Below the pieces are notes generated by a model that did not search any database, was not told the DNA's origin, and saw only the letters and a list, made by a program, of their open reading frames with translations. Shown here one piece after another: positions 8,612 through 16,068 of a stretch of 32,058 nucleotides of DNA (position 1 is its first letter; each line of letters opens with the position of its first letter). Source of the stretch: Candidatus Hodarchaeota archaeon (lineage in GTDB: Archaea; Asgardarchaeota; Heimdallarchaeia; Hodarchaeales; Hodarchaeaceae); NCBI GenBank assembly GCA_016839625.1, contig JAEOTY010000298.1, positions 1 through 32,058 of the forward strand, written 5' to 3'. The translations under genes were made by a program, and so were the position numbers.

Positions 8612-9346
8612 CTACAACCGAATTCTTTCCATAATTTTAATTTCAGAACGACCTTTTGTCATACTTTGAACTCGCTCCATGAATTCTCCTTGCATTCCAG
8701 CTGCTACATTCACTACTGCAATCCAACACCCGTCTTTCTGCCATTCATCTTTTTCAATTTGAGCATTACGTTTTATTTCGCCATATGCTTTCCCTGTAAA
8801 TTCAGGTGGAATTTTAACTGCGAGTTTCACTGTTTCCATTCTAATAGGCAAAACTCGCCGCAGTTCACTTATAATATCCTTTAGTTGACTTTCTGCTGGT
8901 GTTGAAGGGTCAATCATCACTTTTGCTTCTTTCATTGCATTCTCAATACGAATAGGAGGATGAGGTAATCGTGTCTTTGGATTAATACAAGTCTTAGAAA
9001 GAAGGTTTACAATTTGTTTCCGCTTTTTTTCAAAAAATTCTTGTCGTTGATCTGCGGTTAAATTCAGTTCACCCTTAATAAGTACCTTTTCAGCAATTTG
9101 AATCGCATCTGTGGTATCAAAACATTGTAACAGGATCTCATTAGGGGCTTTTTCACCTTTACTAGCATTTTGAAAAACTTCATCCGTTTCAAGGATTTCA
9201 TTGATGTTAATTGTGTCATCAAGTAATCCCATCTTATACTTGAGAGCCAATTCTGGATTGACTATGATTTCAAAGCGATTTCCTTGAAATTTAGCGCGGA
9301 CAACCGATTTTCCTGTCAAATCAACCCTACGCGCATCTCGTAACAT
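8612..9346 (-). CDS. sdo1: Ribosome maturation protein SBDS (Sdo1)
   Basis: This is the archaeal Shwachman-Bodian-Diamond syndrome protein homologue, which in eukaryotes helps release eIF6 from the 60S subunit. It has three domains: the N-terminal FYSH domain (AKFQGNRFEIIVNPELALKY), a helical middle domain (LTADQRQEFFEKKRKQIV, TRLPHPP.RIENAM) and a C-terminal ferredoxin-like domain (GEFMERVQSMTKGRSEIKIME). The length of 244 residues is usual. It lies 11 nt behind psmA and before rrp4, consistent with one transcript. Confidence 0.95.
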   Translation of the reverse strand: MLRDARRVDLTGKSVVRAKFQGNRFEIIVNPELALKYKMGLLDDTININEILETDEVFQNASKGEKAPNEILLQCFDTTDAIQIAEKVLIKGELNLTADQRQEFFEKKRKQIVNLLSKTCINPKTRLPHPPIRIENAMKEAKVMIDPSTPAESQLKDIISELRRVLPIRMETVKLAVKIPPEFTGKAYGEIKRNAQIEKDEWQKDGCWIAVVNVAAGMQGEFMERVQSMTKGRSEIKIMERIRL

Positions 9347-9357
9347 CTACAAGCCTC

Positions 9358-10080
9358 CTATAGTCGTTTAATAAGAGCCATGATTTCTTGCTCGGTTAAA
9401 TATTCAATATTTCGAGTTGATTCAAGAATCACAGCGATCTCAATCATTTCTGCATCTAGCGGTACTTCAGAAACTTGGTTCAGAGCTCTTATCGCAAAGA
9501 AATTTCCCTCGTCCATGGTTTTTGCCACTTCTTTATATTCTCCCTCGAGAAATTCAATAATTGCGGGTGCACTTGAACCTATAGCAGTTGCACGGTATCC
9601 CCAATAGCTTCCACTGGGTTCAGTCATATATAACTGAGGCCCTAACATCTCATCACATCCAGCTATCAGCAACGAAACCCCGAAAGGTCGTACCCCCGCA
9701 TGTTGAGTGTACATCTGTTTGAGGTTTGCTAATCGGCGAGTAAGAGCCTCTACAGTTATTGCTTCGTTATAGGTGATCCTATGAATTTGCGCCTGAATTC
9801 GGGCTTGGTTGACCAGAACTCGGGCATCAGCAGTTAATCCCGCTATTGCTGAAGCAATATGATTATCAATTGCAAAAATTTTCTTAACCATGTCTCTTTC
9901 AACGAGAGAGGTATGCAGTCGTTTTTGAACGGCTAGACAGCATCCTTCTAACGTTTTAATCCCAATGGCGGTTGTTCCTCGCTTTACAGCCTCAATAGCG
10001 TATTCTACCTGAAACAATCGTCCATCAGGACTGAAAATTGTGCTCCCCCTATCGTAACCTAACCCTTTCGGCGCAAACAA
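9358..10080 (-). CDS. psmA: 20S proteasome subunit alpha
   Basis: Alpha subunits form the outer rings and gates of the 20S core particle. The hallmark GYDRGSTIFSPDGRLFQVEYA..AVKRG is near the N-terminus. The rest follows the NTN-hydrolase fold without a catalytic N-terminal Thr. I chose TTG 10080, giving an N-terminus starting at FAPKGLGYDR. It has a GGTGGA ribosome-binding motif 6 nt upstream and lies about 70 nt from the TATA box at 10149-10155. The frame extends up to 10158, but that would start translation inside the TATA box. It is the first gene of the superoperon. Confidence 0.94.
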   Translation of the reverse strand: MFAPKGLGYDRGSTIFSPDGRLFQVEYAIEAVKRGTTAIGIKTLEGCCLAVQKRLHTSLVERDMVKKIFAIDNHIASAIAGLTADARVLVNQARIQAQIHRITYNEAITVEALTRRLANLKQMYTQHAGVRPFGVSLLIAGCDEMLGPQLYMTEPSGSYWGYRATAIGSSAPAIIEFLEGEYKEVAKTMDEGNFFAIRALNQVSEVPLDAEMIEIAVILESTRNIEYLTEQEIMALIKRL

Positions 10081-10148
10081 GCTTATTCCACCAAAAAACG
10101 TGACTCTATTCCTTTTTTCGCGTTCATTTTTACCAAAATTAGTTGGAA

Positions 10149-10155
10149 TATATAA
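10149..10155 (-). promoter_or_regulatory. TATA box of the psmA-exosome superoperon
   Basis: On the minus strand this reads TTATATA. Transcription would begin about 26 nt downstream, near 10125, leaving a leader of roughly 45 nt before the TTG start at 10080. Confidence 0.5.
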
Positions 10156-10164
10156 CAAGTTAGT

Positions 10165-10178
10165 AGGGTTCGAACCCT
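10165..10178. promoter_or_regulatory. 14-bp perfect palindrome next to the psmA TATA box
   Basis: AGGGTTCGAACCCT is perfectly self-complementary and lies 9 nt upstream of the psmA TATA box. The position suits an archaeal regulator binding site near the BRE. It resembles a tRNA T-loop sequence, but no tRNA can be folded around it. Confidence 0.4.
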
Positions 10179-10230
10179 CCTACCGTTTATGAAACTTATA
10201 CTTCTTTCCTTTTGAGAGAGGGAGCCATTT

Positions 10231-10280
10231 TGCGAGGACAAAATAAATATTTATTTGCGAGGACAGGATAAATATTTATT
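10231..10280. repeat. Two tandem 25-bp repeats
   Basis: Copy 1 is 10231-10255 and copy 2 is 10256-10280. They differ only at two adjacent bases (AA in copy 1, GG in copy 2). Each begins TGCGAGGACA and ends in a TATA-like ATAAATATTTATT. They lie between the divergent psmA and aIF5A genes, so each copy could be a promoter or operator element. Confidence 0.85.
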
Positions 10281-10357
10281 TGGTATTATCGTTCTGCCCT
10301 CCAACGTTGTAGTTAAGTGAAATCGCCTTACAATATCTTAAGAACGGTGTTTTGAAC

Positions 10358-10795
10358 ATGTCATATGAACCTAAAAAAGTAGGTAGTATCAAAATAGGTC
10401 GTTTTATGATTGATCCAGATTCTAATGAGCCTTGTAAAGTCATCTCAATTGATAAAAGTAAACCAGGGAAACATGGAGCGGCTAAAGCGAGAATGATGAT
10501 GGTGGGTCTATTTGACAACCAAAAAAGGCAATTCATTTCACCTGTCGATAAAAGGGTTAATGTTCCAGTTATCGAAAAAAGGGTTGGCCAAGTGACGGAT
10601 GTGGAAGCAAACACTGGATTCGTACATGTGATGGATACAGAAACGTACGATACTTTTGTTGTAGATTCTCCTTCTGAAGAAAATTTAAAATCTAAACTTG
10701 ACACGCTTTTCTCTGATGGGAAAACAATTGAAATCGAGTATTGGATAGTTATGGATCGAAGGAAGATCACACAAGTTCGAGAAATGTCTCTTTAA
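10358..10795 (+). CDS. eif5a: Translation factor aIF5A
   Basis: aIF5A is the hypusine-containing factor that rescues stalled ribosomes. It has 145 residues and two domains. The N-terminal SH3-like domain carries the modification loop KPGKHGAAK, with K38 as the likely (deoxy)hypusine site. The C-terminal OB-fold domain spans ~75-145. ATG 10358 is preferred over the in-frame TTG two codons earlier. It is the first gene of an apparent unit with NAD kinase, nob1 and eL38. No deoxyhypusine synthase gene is in the window. Confidence 0.95.
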   Translation: MSYEPKKVGSIKIGRFMIDPDSNEPCKVISIDKSKPGKHGAAKARMMMVGLFDNQKRQFISPVDKRVNVPVIEKRVGQVTDVEANTGFVHVMDTETYDTFVVDSPSEENLKSKLDTLFSDGKTIEIEYWIVMDRRKITQVREMSL

Positions 10796-10833
10796 TCACG
10801 AATCAAAAGATTGGACGGGTTGTAACTCCTTTG

Positions 10834-11691
10834 GTGAGAGTATCACGAATTGGTATTTTCTCCCAAGTGCTATTCCAAGAAACTATTGACATTTTAAGTG
10901 ATATTTTTTCTATCGAAGACTGTGCTTCAATTTCGTTTTCCTTGAATCCAGAATTATTTAATTTTTTAGTGAAGTCAAAATATGCTCCTCTTCCCAATGT
11001 GCAAAAAGAAAAGCTTGAACAAATGAAAGTAGATTGTATCATTTCAATAGGTGGGGATGGAACTATTCTAAGGGTTGCACGAACTAGATCTGATATCCCT
11101 ATTTTACCTATTAACAAAGGAAGAAAGGGATTCATGGCAGAAATTGAACCTGAGGATGTTACTTCGAGTTTCAAACGTTTTCTTGAGGGAAAATTCAACT
11201 TTAAGGAGTATCACCATGTCGAAGCTTATATTGGAGGGAAAAGCGTAGGTTCAGCGATTAATGAGATTGTCATTACTTCTACTGACTTATTAAAACCCAT
11301 AGATTTTCGTGTTTTTGTGGATGGAATCGCAATCTCGAGTACTTTAGCAGATGGAATCATCGTTGCCACAGCGATAGGTTCTACAGGTCATAGTCTCTCT
11401 AGTGGGGGATGTGTGTTAGATCCAGAACTTGAAGATTTTGAGATATCTTGGATTAATCCTATTAATCTTGCTGTACGACCCATCATCCTTGGATCCTCCC
11501 GTGAAATAAAAATTCGGTGTGCAACACGAATTAATCCCATTAAACTGGTATTCGACGGCCAAGTTAGTCTTGAATATACCCCTCCCGTTGAACTCTTTTT
11601 TCATCCCTCTGAAAACACGGTGAAATTCTTTCGATCACGTTCTTTTTTGGCAAAATTGCGTCAACACTTCAATCCAGAGATTAGGGAATAA
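10834..11691 (+). CDS. NAD kinase
   Basis: It phosphorylates NAD to NADP using ATP or polyphosphate. It has the diacylglycerol-kinase-like IISIGGDGTILR motif (catalytic Asp), the NKGRKGFM segment (usual form NxGxxGF), and a C-terminal domain with DGIIVATAIGSTGHSLSSGG. The frame is open back to 10741 inside aIF5A. I chose GTG 10834 (RVSRIGIF..) because family members start at that strand; TTG 10831 is equivalent. The length is then about 285 residues. It lies 38 nt behind aIF5A and 2 nt before nob1. Confidence 0.9.
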   Translation: MRVSRIGIFSQVLFQETIDILSDIFSIEDCASISFSLNPELFNFLVKSKYAPLPNVQKEKLEQMKVDCIISIGGDGTILRVARTRSDIPILPINKGRKGFMAEIEPEDVTSSFKRFLEGKFNFKEYHHVEAYIGGKSVGSAINEIVITSTDLLKPIDFRVFVDGIAISSTLADGIIVATAIGSTGHSLSSGGCVLDPELEDFEISWINPINLAVRPIILGSSREIKIRCATRINPIKLVFDGQVSLEYTPPVELFFHPSENTVKFFRSRSFLAKLRQHFNPEIRE

Positions 11692-11693
11692 AT

Positions 11694-12227
11694 TTGAAAC
11701 CTTTGGAGTCAAAGATATTCGTGTTGGATGCAACAGCTTTCATTGGACTAGATTTTCCACTACTTCAGTTGATTCCTGACGTAGATTTTTTTACTACCTT
11801 GAGTGTTGAGTTAGAATTGAAAGATTTTCGATCTCGTATGAACATAGACATCTTAAAAAACACTGGCCGTCTACAGTTTGGTACTCCCGAAAAAAATATT
11901 CTCAATGAGCTGAAAAAACAAATTCAAGTGATAGATCCACAAACTCCACTGTCACCTGTTGACTTGGATATTCTCGCTGTGACCTACCAATTAAATGGAA
12001 CATTAATTTCTAATGACATGAATTTACAAAACGCTGCAGTTCACCTTAAAATTCCCATTAGAGTTATTAGTGGAAAGAAAATAACACATCCCAGAAAATG
12101 GCAGTTGAAATGTACAAGTTGTGGAAAAATTGGAGAAACAGCTTCACAAACCTGCGCATTCTGTGGGGGAAATCTGAAACGAGTGACTAAGAAGACTACA
12201 AAGTTGTCATCGTATCAAATAGAATAA
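11694..12227 (+). CDS. nob1: Nob1 rRNA endonuclease
   Basis: Nob1 is the PIN-domain nuclease that makes the 3' end of small-subunit rRNA. The N-terminal PIN domain has the first acidic residue in VLDATAFI (D12), a conserved Glu and Asp in SVELELKDF, and SPVDLDILAV...ISNDMNLQ with the other metal-binding acids. A C-terminal zinc ribbon follows (CTSCGKI...CAFCGG). The length of 177 residues is typical. The start is TTG 11694, two bases after the NAD kinase stop, so the genes are tightly coupled. Confidence 0.93.
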   Translation: MKPLESKIFVLDATAFIGLDFPLLQLIPDVDFFTTLSVELELKDFRSRMNIDILKNTGRLQFGTPEKNILNELKKQIQVIDPQTPLSPVDLDILAVTYQLNGTLISNDMNLQNAAVHLKIPIRVISGKKITHPRKWQLKCTSCGKIGETASQTCAFCGGNLKRVTKKTTKLSSYQIE

Positions 12228-12287
12228 TAATAAAAAATCAATCCTAAATTGAATCTATAATTGTAAAATTTTACGAGGAAGACAGAA

Positions 12288-12488
12288 TTGCCAGAAGAAC
12301 TGAAATCAAAAGAAGAATTTATGACCACACTTGGTTTAGCTTCAATTTGTTATGTAAAACGGGTTAAAAACTCGGAAATTGTTAAATTAAAGCTCAGAAC
12401 AAAAAAGCGTTTATATACCTACAAAACAAACCCACAAGAGGCGAATGAGATAGTTCAAAATTTGAACATTCCCGTTGAAGAAGTCTAG
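12288..12488 (+). CDS. rpl38e: Ribosomal protein eL38
   Basis: This 66-residue basic protein has the L38e pattern. Its N-terminal MPEELKSKEEF helix is followed by VKRVKNSEIVKLKLRTKKRLYTY (compare KIKK..VKFKVR...LYTL in eukaryotes) and a final helix ending in an LNIPVEE segment like QSLP in the family. eL38 is a large-subunit protein found in eukaryotes, Asgard and some TACK archaea. The start is TTG 12288, with GAGGAA 8 nt upstream. It is the fourth gene after aIF5A, NAD kinase and nob1. Confidence 0.8.
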   Translation: MPEELKSKEEFMTTLGLASICYVKRVKNSEIVKLKLRTKKRLYTYKTNPQEANEIVQNLNIPVEEV

Positions 12489-12663
12489 AAAATAATTCTT
12501 TCAACTCTCTTTTAAGTTCAAAGAAGAAGTAGCAAAGATGATAAGGTTACTCGTAGCTGTATAAATTTGAGTTAGAATCCGTTAGATCTTCTTAAGAACA
12601 TTGACTATAATATTCTAAACCACTTTGTATTCTTTCCCCCTTTCAAATGAAAATTTTTTCATT

Positions 12664-12939
12664 TTATCTATGTTCGTCAGAGGTAATTGTCTCTAGAAGG
12701 GAAAGAACATTCCAAATGGTAGTTCTCGCGAAAAGGGGGCAGTTAGGATCTTGACTTATTTCATCCAAAATTGAAATTGCTAGGTTAGCACGCACTTCTG
12801 GAGGATCATCATCTTCTGTATTCTTACCAGAAATGGCCATGAAAGCCTCTTTCGCAGCTCTTCGGATATTCTTCGGAACACTATGGTCAGAAGATATTTG
12901 TTGTAACAACATTTTAGAATTCTCAATCTTATCCTCCAT
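12664..12939 (-). CDS. UPF0147 family protein
   Basis: This 91-residue all-helical protein has the pattern of the archaeal UPF0147 family: DHSVPKNIRRAAKEA, an acidic DDPPEVRANLAISILDEISQDPNCP core, and FARTTIWNVLSLLE. The family is conserved in archaea and has no established function. It starts at an ATG (12939) and stands alone on the minus strand between + genes. Confidence 0.85.
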   Translation of the reverse strand: MEDKIENSKMLLQQISSDHSVPKNIRRAAKEAFMAISGKNTEDDDPPEVRANLAISILDEISQDPNCPLFARTTIWNVLSLLETITSDEHR

Positions 12940-13399
12940 TTTCGATCACATCTATCCAATTTTTCTTCAGACTGTCAATGGGATGGTTGTAGTATAGAAA
13001 TTTGTTTGAACAATGCCAAGGAGGTATCAATTACCAATTTACTGGGCAAATCGAACAAAATGACAAGTTTTAGAAAAAGCTTTCTTTATGTAAAAAGGAA
13101 TCAAATAAAAAATTTATAAAGGTTATAAAATTTATTTTCGGAAGTTAAACCAAGACAAATAATCGTTTACTTGAATTTATAGGTGTTTGGTTTCAGAGAA
13201 CTCAATCTTCAAATATAATACCGTTACAATTCCCATGCCACTCTGTAATGCACAATTACTTGCTTAAGACTTGAAAACTAGTCAAGCGATAATGATAAAT
13301 TTTTAAGTCCGATAGAAGATAGTATAAATAATGAGTATTTAGCCGTTGGTCCTGAATCTAAATAGCCCTACAAGGCATAGAATCGGAGTATAGAGGCAA
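12940..13399. other. 460-bp intergenic region with promoter-like elements
   Basis: No convincing gene is visible. It holds two adjacent TATA-like elements on + (TTTATAAA near 13113-13120 and TTATAAAA near 13123-13130) and a small stem, GCTT-aa-GACT pairing with AGTCAAGC (13262-13287). A GTATAAATA box lies at 13321-13329, about 75 nt before the next gene. The stretch 13140-13310 could be transcribed as a leader or small RNA, but nothing in it is recognisable. Confidence 0.4.
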
Positions 13400-13870
13400 T
13401 TGGACATCGAAGACGAAAGCGATATCGATCTATTTATGATCTACGACCTCATTATTAGCGGAAGCGGACTTATATGTTCTCACTGTGGGAAAAGAATTAT
13501 TATCGAAGAGCTTTTTGAACAAAAAATAGTTATCGGAAATGAGGAAGGGTATTTAACGCATGTTAACTGCTTGCTTAGATATATAATGAAAGCAGAACCC
13601 ACAATCTCCTCAGGTTTGGCTCATGGCCTCTTTTCTGAGTCTCAAGTCCGTCAGGATTTACTATCTCGACCTTTTGAGTCAGTCATTCTAGATATCAGCC
13701 GTGCTTGCTCATATAAGAGATTGTCTCTCTCAAAACAAAACCAAGCATGCTCCAGGTTTATTGCCTCTGAATCGAATTTAATCGCAGAAAGAAATAATCA
13801 CAATCTCGAACTTTTTCTCACTTATCTAGATAGATCGTTTCCTGATCCAACGTATTCCGATATTAACTGA
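13400..13870 (+). CDS. Unknown protein with a small zinc-binding motif
   Basis: This protein has 156 residues. An acidic N-terminus (MDIEDESDIDLF) is followed by LICSHCGKRI (CxxC) and, about 28 residues later, THVNCLL (HxxC). The four ligands suggest a single treble-clef-like zinc site over residues 24-58. The rest is probably helical and lacks known motifs. The start is TTG 13400, with GAGG 6 nt upstream and a TATA-like box at 13321. It sits just before eL22, so a ribosome-linked role is conceivable, but I recognise no family. Confidence 0.6.
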   Translation: MDIEDESDIDLFMIYDLIISGSGLICSHCGKRIIIEELFEQKIVIGNEEGYLTHVNCLLRYIMKAEPTISSGLAHGLFSESQVRQDLLSRPFESVILDISRACSYKRLSLSKQNQACSRFIASESNLIAERNNHNLELFLTYLDRSFPDPTYSDIN

Positions 13871-13945
13871 CCAAACGAATTAATATTTTATTGATTCTAT
13901 TATTTTGATCTAATATAAAGAAAAAAATCAATTGGTGAAAATAGA

Positions 13946-14188
13946 GTGAAAGTTGATCTCTCAAATGTCCCAAAATCGGAGTTAATCGATGATATTGTAA
14001 CTTTAATCGAAGAAAAAGAAAATGTTACTGCCAAAAAAGAAGGTAATAAGTTAGAAATAGAAGGATTGTCATCTCGAAAGATTAAATTTTATACGAAGAA
14101 AGTATTGGGGCAAGCGGATTTACCAGGGATTTTTAAAGTTATTTCTCAAGGAGATCATTTCTTGGTACTTTTCAAGAAATTTGAATAG
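13946..14188 (+). CDS. rpl22e: Ribosomal protein eL22
   Basis: This 80-residue protein resembles eukaryotic L22e. An N-terminal helix (ELIDDIVTLIEEKENV) is followed by a strand pair (KKEGNKLEIEG). The most characteristic block is SSRKIKFYTKKVLGQADLPGIFKVI, matching the SKRYLKYLTKKYLKK..LRDWLRVV pattern of L22e. A closing strand, HFLVLFKKF, matches Y.LRYF. eL22 was long considered eukaryote-specific and has been reported in Asgard archaea. The start is GTG 13946. A hairpin follows before the radical SAM gene. Confidence 0.75.
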   Translation: MKVDLSNVPKSELIDDIVTLIEEKENVTAKKEGNKLEIEGLSSRKIKFYTKKVLGQADLPGIFKVISQGDHFLVLFKKFE

Positions 14189-14214
14189 TTAGAGGGTATT
14201 TTTTTCCCCTCTAA
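14189..14214 (+). terminator. 8-bp inverted repeat with T-rich loop between eL22 and radical SAM genes
   Basis: TTAGAGGG (14189-14196) pairs perfectly with CCCTCTAA (14207-14214) around a loop containing seven Ts. It starts right after the eL22 stop and ends 10 nt before the next ATG. It could attenuate transcription or mask the AAGGG ribosome-binding motif of the radical SAM gene. Confidence 0.5.
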
Positions 14215-14224
14215 AGGGATTTCC

Positions 14225-15346
14225 ATGACAAGTAAAATCCATAACACTCCTTGGGGAAGTGTATATACTGGTTCTCTCTCTAAGGGCTGTCAGCAATGTA
14301 TTACTGGTTCAAAACTTGTAGTCTTAGTTACAACAGAATGTACTAGTAATTGTTTTTATTGTCCTTTGAGTATCGAACGAAAGGCCTCGCAATATGCGTT
14401 TGCGAATGAGAGACCAATTAAATCCATTGATGATCTGATTATTGAAGCATCTAACATGGACGCAAAAGGCGCAAGTATGACAGGCGGAGATCCATTAGAA
14501 GAACACTCTTTTTCGCAAACCGTGGAATTTTGCAGTATTTTGCGAAAAACTTACTCAGATAATTTTCATATTCATCTGTACACTCGTGGAAAGGAAGTTA
14601 CCTCAAAAACCCTCTCTGAAATAAATCCTTACATTGATGAAATCAGATTTCATGTAATAAATCTGCAAAAAGACTTTGATCAGGTTAAATTAGCAACTCA
14701 ATTCAATTTTGATATTGGAATTGAGGTACCGCTAATTCCTACGAAAGGAATTGACTATTACTGTCAACTATTAACCCGTTTTGCAGCAATACTTCCTAAA
14801 AACAACCAATTCTTCTTCGTCAACTTAAATGAGCTTGAAGTTAGCGAAACCAATTATCGAAAACTACTGACTCATGGTCTAAAATGCAACCCTCATAATC
14901 CCTCTGCAATAGATGGAAGCTATGAATTAGGACTAGAAATTATTGAATGGGCTTCTCAAAACAGTACAATCCCTGTTCATTTGTGTGCTTTACGTACTAA
15001 AGATGCAGTACAATTGCCAAATCGTTTACATCGGATAGCTACTACAGTTAAACTTCCATCTGATGTGGTGGTTCCAGATGGTCCAGACAAAGGATTATTG
15101 ATACGAGGAGTAATTCAGTCAAAAAATACTGACTTGAACCACATTCGACGGATTTTACTATCAAAATTTCAAATTCCTGAAAATTTAATAAGCATGGATC
15201 TGGGAATAAAACGATTATTAACAAATGCTGCTTTATTAGATGAATTGAAAGAAGACATAAAAGCACTATTCCCAGATGTGACCCTAGGAATCGCAGAGGA
15301 GTACCCAACGTATGACAGGCTTCAAACAACGTGGGTAGAGTTGTAG
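14225..15346 (+). CDS. Radical SAM protein, COG2108-like
   Basis: C39-x3-C43-x2-C46 (ECTSNCFYC) is the standard [4Fe-4S]-SAM motif. It is followed by the glycine-rich SAM-binding segment MTGGDPLEE and a TIM-barrel pattern. An additional CxxC (C22, C25 in GCQQC) precedes it. This resembles the archaeal radical SAM family related to pyruvate formate-lyase activases (COG2108), which has no settled substrate. The C-terminal ~80 residues form a separate alpha/beta domain. The length is 373 residues, with an ATG start. The substrate is unknown; the ribosomal neighbours hint at a modification role, which is inference. Confidence 0.75.
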   Translation: MTSKIHNTPWGSVYTGSLSKGCQQCITGSKLVVLVTTECTSNCFYCPLSIERKASQYAFANERPIKSIDDLIIEASNMDAKGASMTGGDPLEEHSFSQTVEFCSILRKTYSDNFHIHLYTRGKEVTSKTLSEINPYIDEIRFHVINLQKDFDQVKLATQFNFDIGIEVPLIPTKGIDYYCQLLTRFAAILPKNNQFFFVNLNELEVSETNYRKLLTHGLKCNPHNPSAIDGSYELGLEIIEWASQNSTIPVHLCALRTKDAVQLPNRLHRIATTVKLPSDVVVPDGPDKGLLIRGVIQSKNTDLNHIRRILLSKFQIPENLISMDLGIKRLLTNAALLDELKEDIKALFPDVTLGIAEEYPTYDRLQTTWVEL

Positions 15347-15495
15347 TCGAATAGAGTGAATTGAAACAGTAAAATTGATATAAATTGAATCAGATGAGGG
15401 AATCAATGTTCATCGATATCATTAAGAGAAACAATCTTCAACTCAGAATTCAATAACTTTTAATAGAATGAAATGACCATAGTGTTAACAATGAG

Positions 15496-15726
15496 GTGAA
15501 TACACTGGCATCATGTCCCGAATGTGGTGGTAAGGCGAAATGGGAACCACCATTCTATGTTTGTTCTGTTTGTGGCCTTGCTCTCCGTAGACAAGAATAC
15601 CAACGCTTGGTAGACAAACAGAAAGAAGTATTATATGAAGCTCAAGTAGAACAAGGTGAAGGCCAAGATAAAAAACGTAAAAGAAATAGAGATTATCTTG
15701 ATTGGTATCTTGGCAAAAAGGAGTAG
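15496..15726 (+). CDS. Small zinc-ribbon protein with charged tail
   Basis: This 76-residue protein begins with a complete zinc ribbon: CPECGGKAKW...YVCSVCG, with cysteines at ~8, 11, 23 and 26. A long basic and acidic helical tail follows (QVEQGEGQDKKRKRNRDYLDWYLGKKE). It looks like a nucleic-acid-binding or translation-associated microprotein of a type common in archaea. The GTG start at 15496 is uncertain, since little lies upstream. No specific function can be assigned. Confidence 0.65.
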   Translation: MNTLASCPECGGKAKWEPPFYVCSVCGLALRRQEYQRLVDKQKEVLYEAQVEQGEGQDKKRKRNRDYLDWYLGKKE

Positions 15727-15860
15727 TAGTTAACCATAAGACGGATTAATCTACGCTGAATCAAACTCCCTTAAGACGATCCTATCGACAGAATTTTCTT
15801 TCGTCTTTTGCTTTATATCTGTGTATCCCTCTTTCTTAGAATCAGCCAACGCCTACTCTT

Positions 15861-15867
15861 AAAAAAA
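15861..15867 (-). terminator. Oligo-T terminator after tRNA-Arg(CCG)
   Basis: Seven Ts on the minus strand begin 4 nt after the tRNA 3' end. It likely ends the transcript of the three-tRNA cluster. Confidence 0.55.
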
Positions 15868-15870
15868 CCA

Positions 15871-15973
15871 CGGGCCCTGCGAGATTTGAACTCGCGACCT
15901 CTTTAGAGGGGAATCGGACAACCGTTCCCTTGCTCCGGAGGCAAGCGCTCCATCCATACTGAGCTAAGGGCCC
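15871..15973 (-). tRNA. tRNA-Arg(CCG) with a noncanonical intron
   Basis: Mature arms: acceptor GGGCCCT/AGGGCCC, anticodon stem CTTGC/GCAAG with loop CTCCGGA (anticodon CCG), and T arm GCGAG/CTCGC. D-loop A20, an arginine identity base, is present. There is a 28-nt insertion at 15903-15930. It folds as a bulge-helix-bulge: GGAG pairs with CTCT as the 4-bp central helix, with 3-nt bulges CAA and AAA. Cutting each bulge after its second base restores GCAAG plus variable loop AGGTC exactly. The intron therefore lies inside the 3' strand of the anticodon stem (41/42). CCA is not encoded. Confidence 0.9.
15903..15930 (-). other. 28-nt intron of tRNA-Arg(CCG), position 41/42
   Basis: It has a strong internal hairpin (GGGAA-CGG / CCG-a-TTCCC). 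The splice points are set by the two 3-nt bulges described for the tRNA. Confidence 0.75.
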
Positions 15974-16068
15974 AGAAGATTATTTATTCGTGATCTTTGA
16001 ATGGAAACCCATAAAATCACATTGAATTTTTAGGGGGCGTATTCTAAAAAGATTTGGTTGTTTTTTAA

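Noticed and set aside
10160-10190. tRNA-like GGTTCGAACC sequence suggesting a tRNA or tRNA fragment
   Set aside because: No acceptor, D or anticodon arm can be folded on either strand and the flanking bases do not form a T stem; kept only as a palindrome.
12525-12610. Possible C/D-box guide RNA (GATGATAA motif)
   Set aside because: The C box is imperfect and no D box CTGA lies at a suitable distance.
13018-13120. Strong AAGGAGGT motif followed by an ATT-started 28-codon frame
   Set aside because: No standard start codon at the right spacing and the product looks random; likely a chance ribosome-binding motif.
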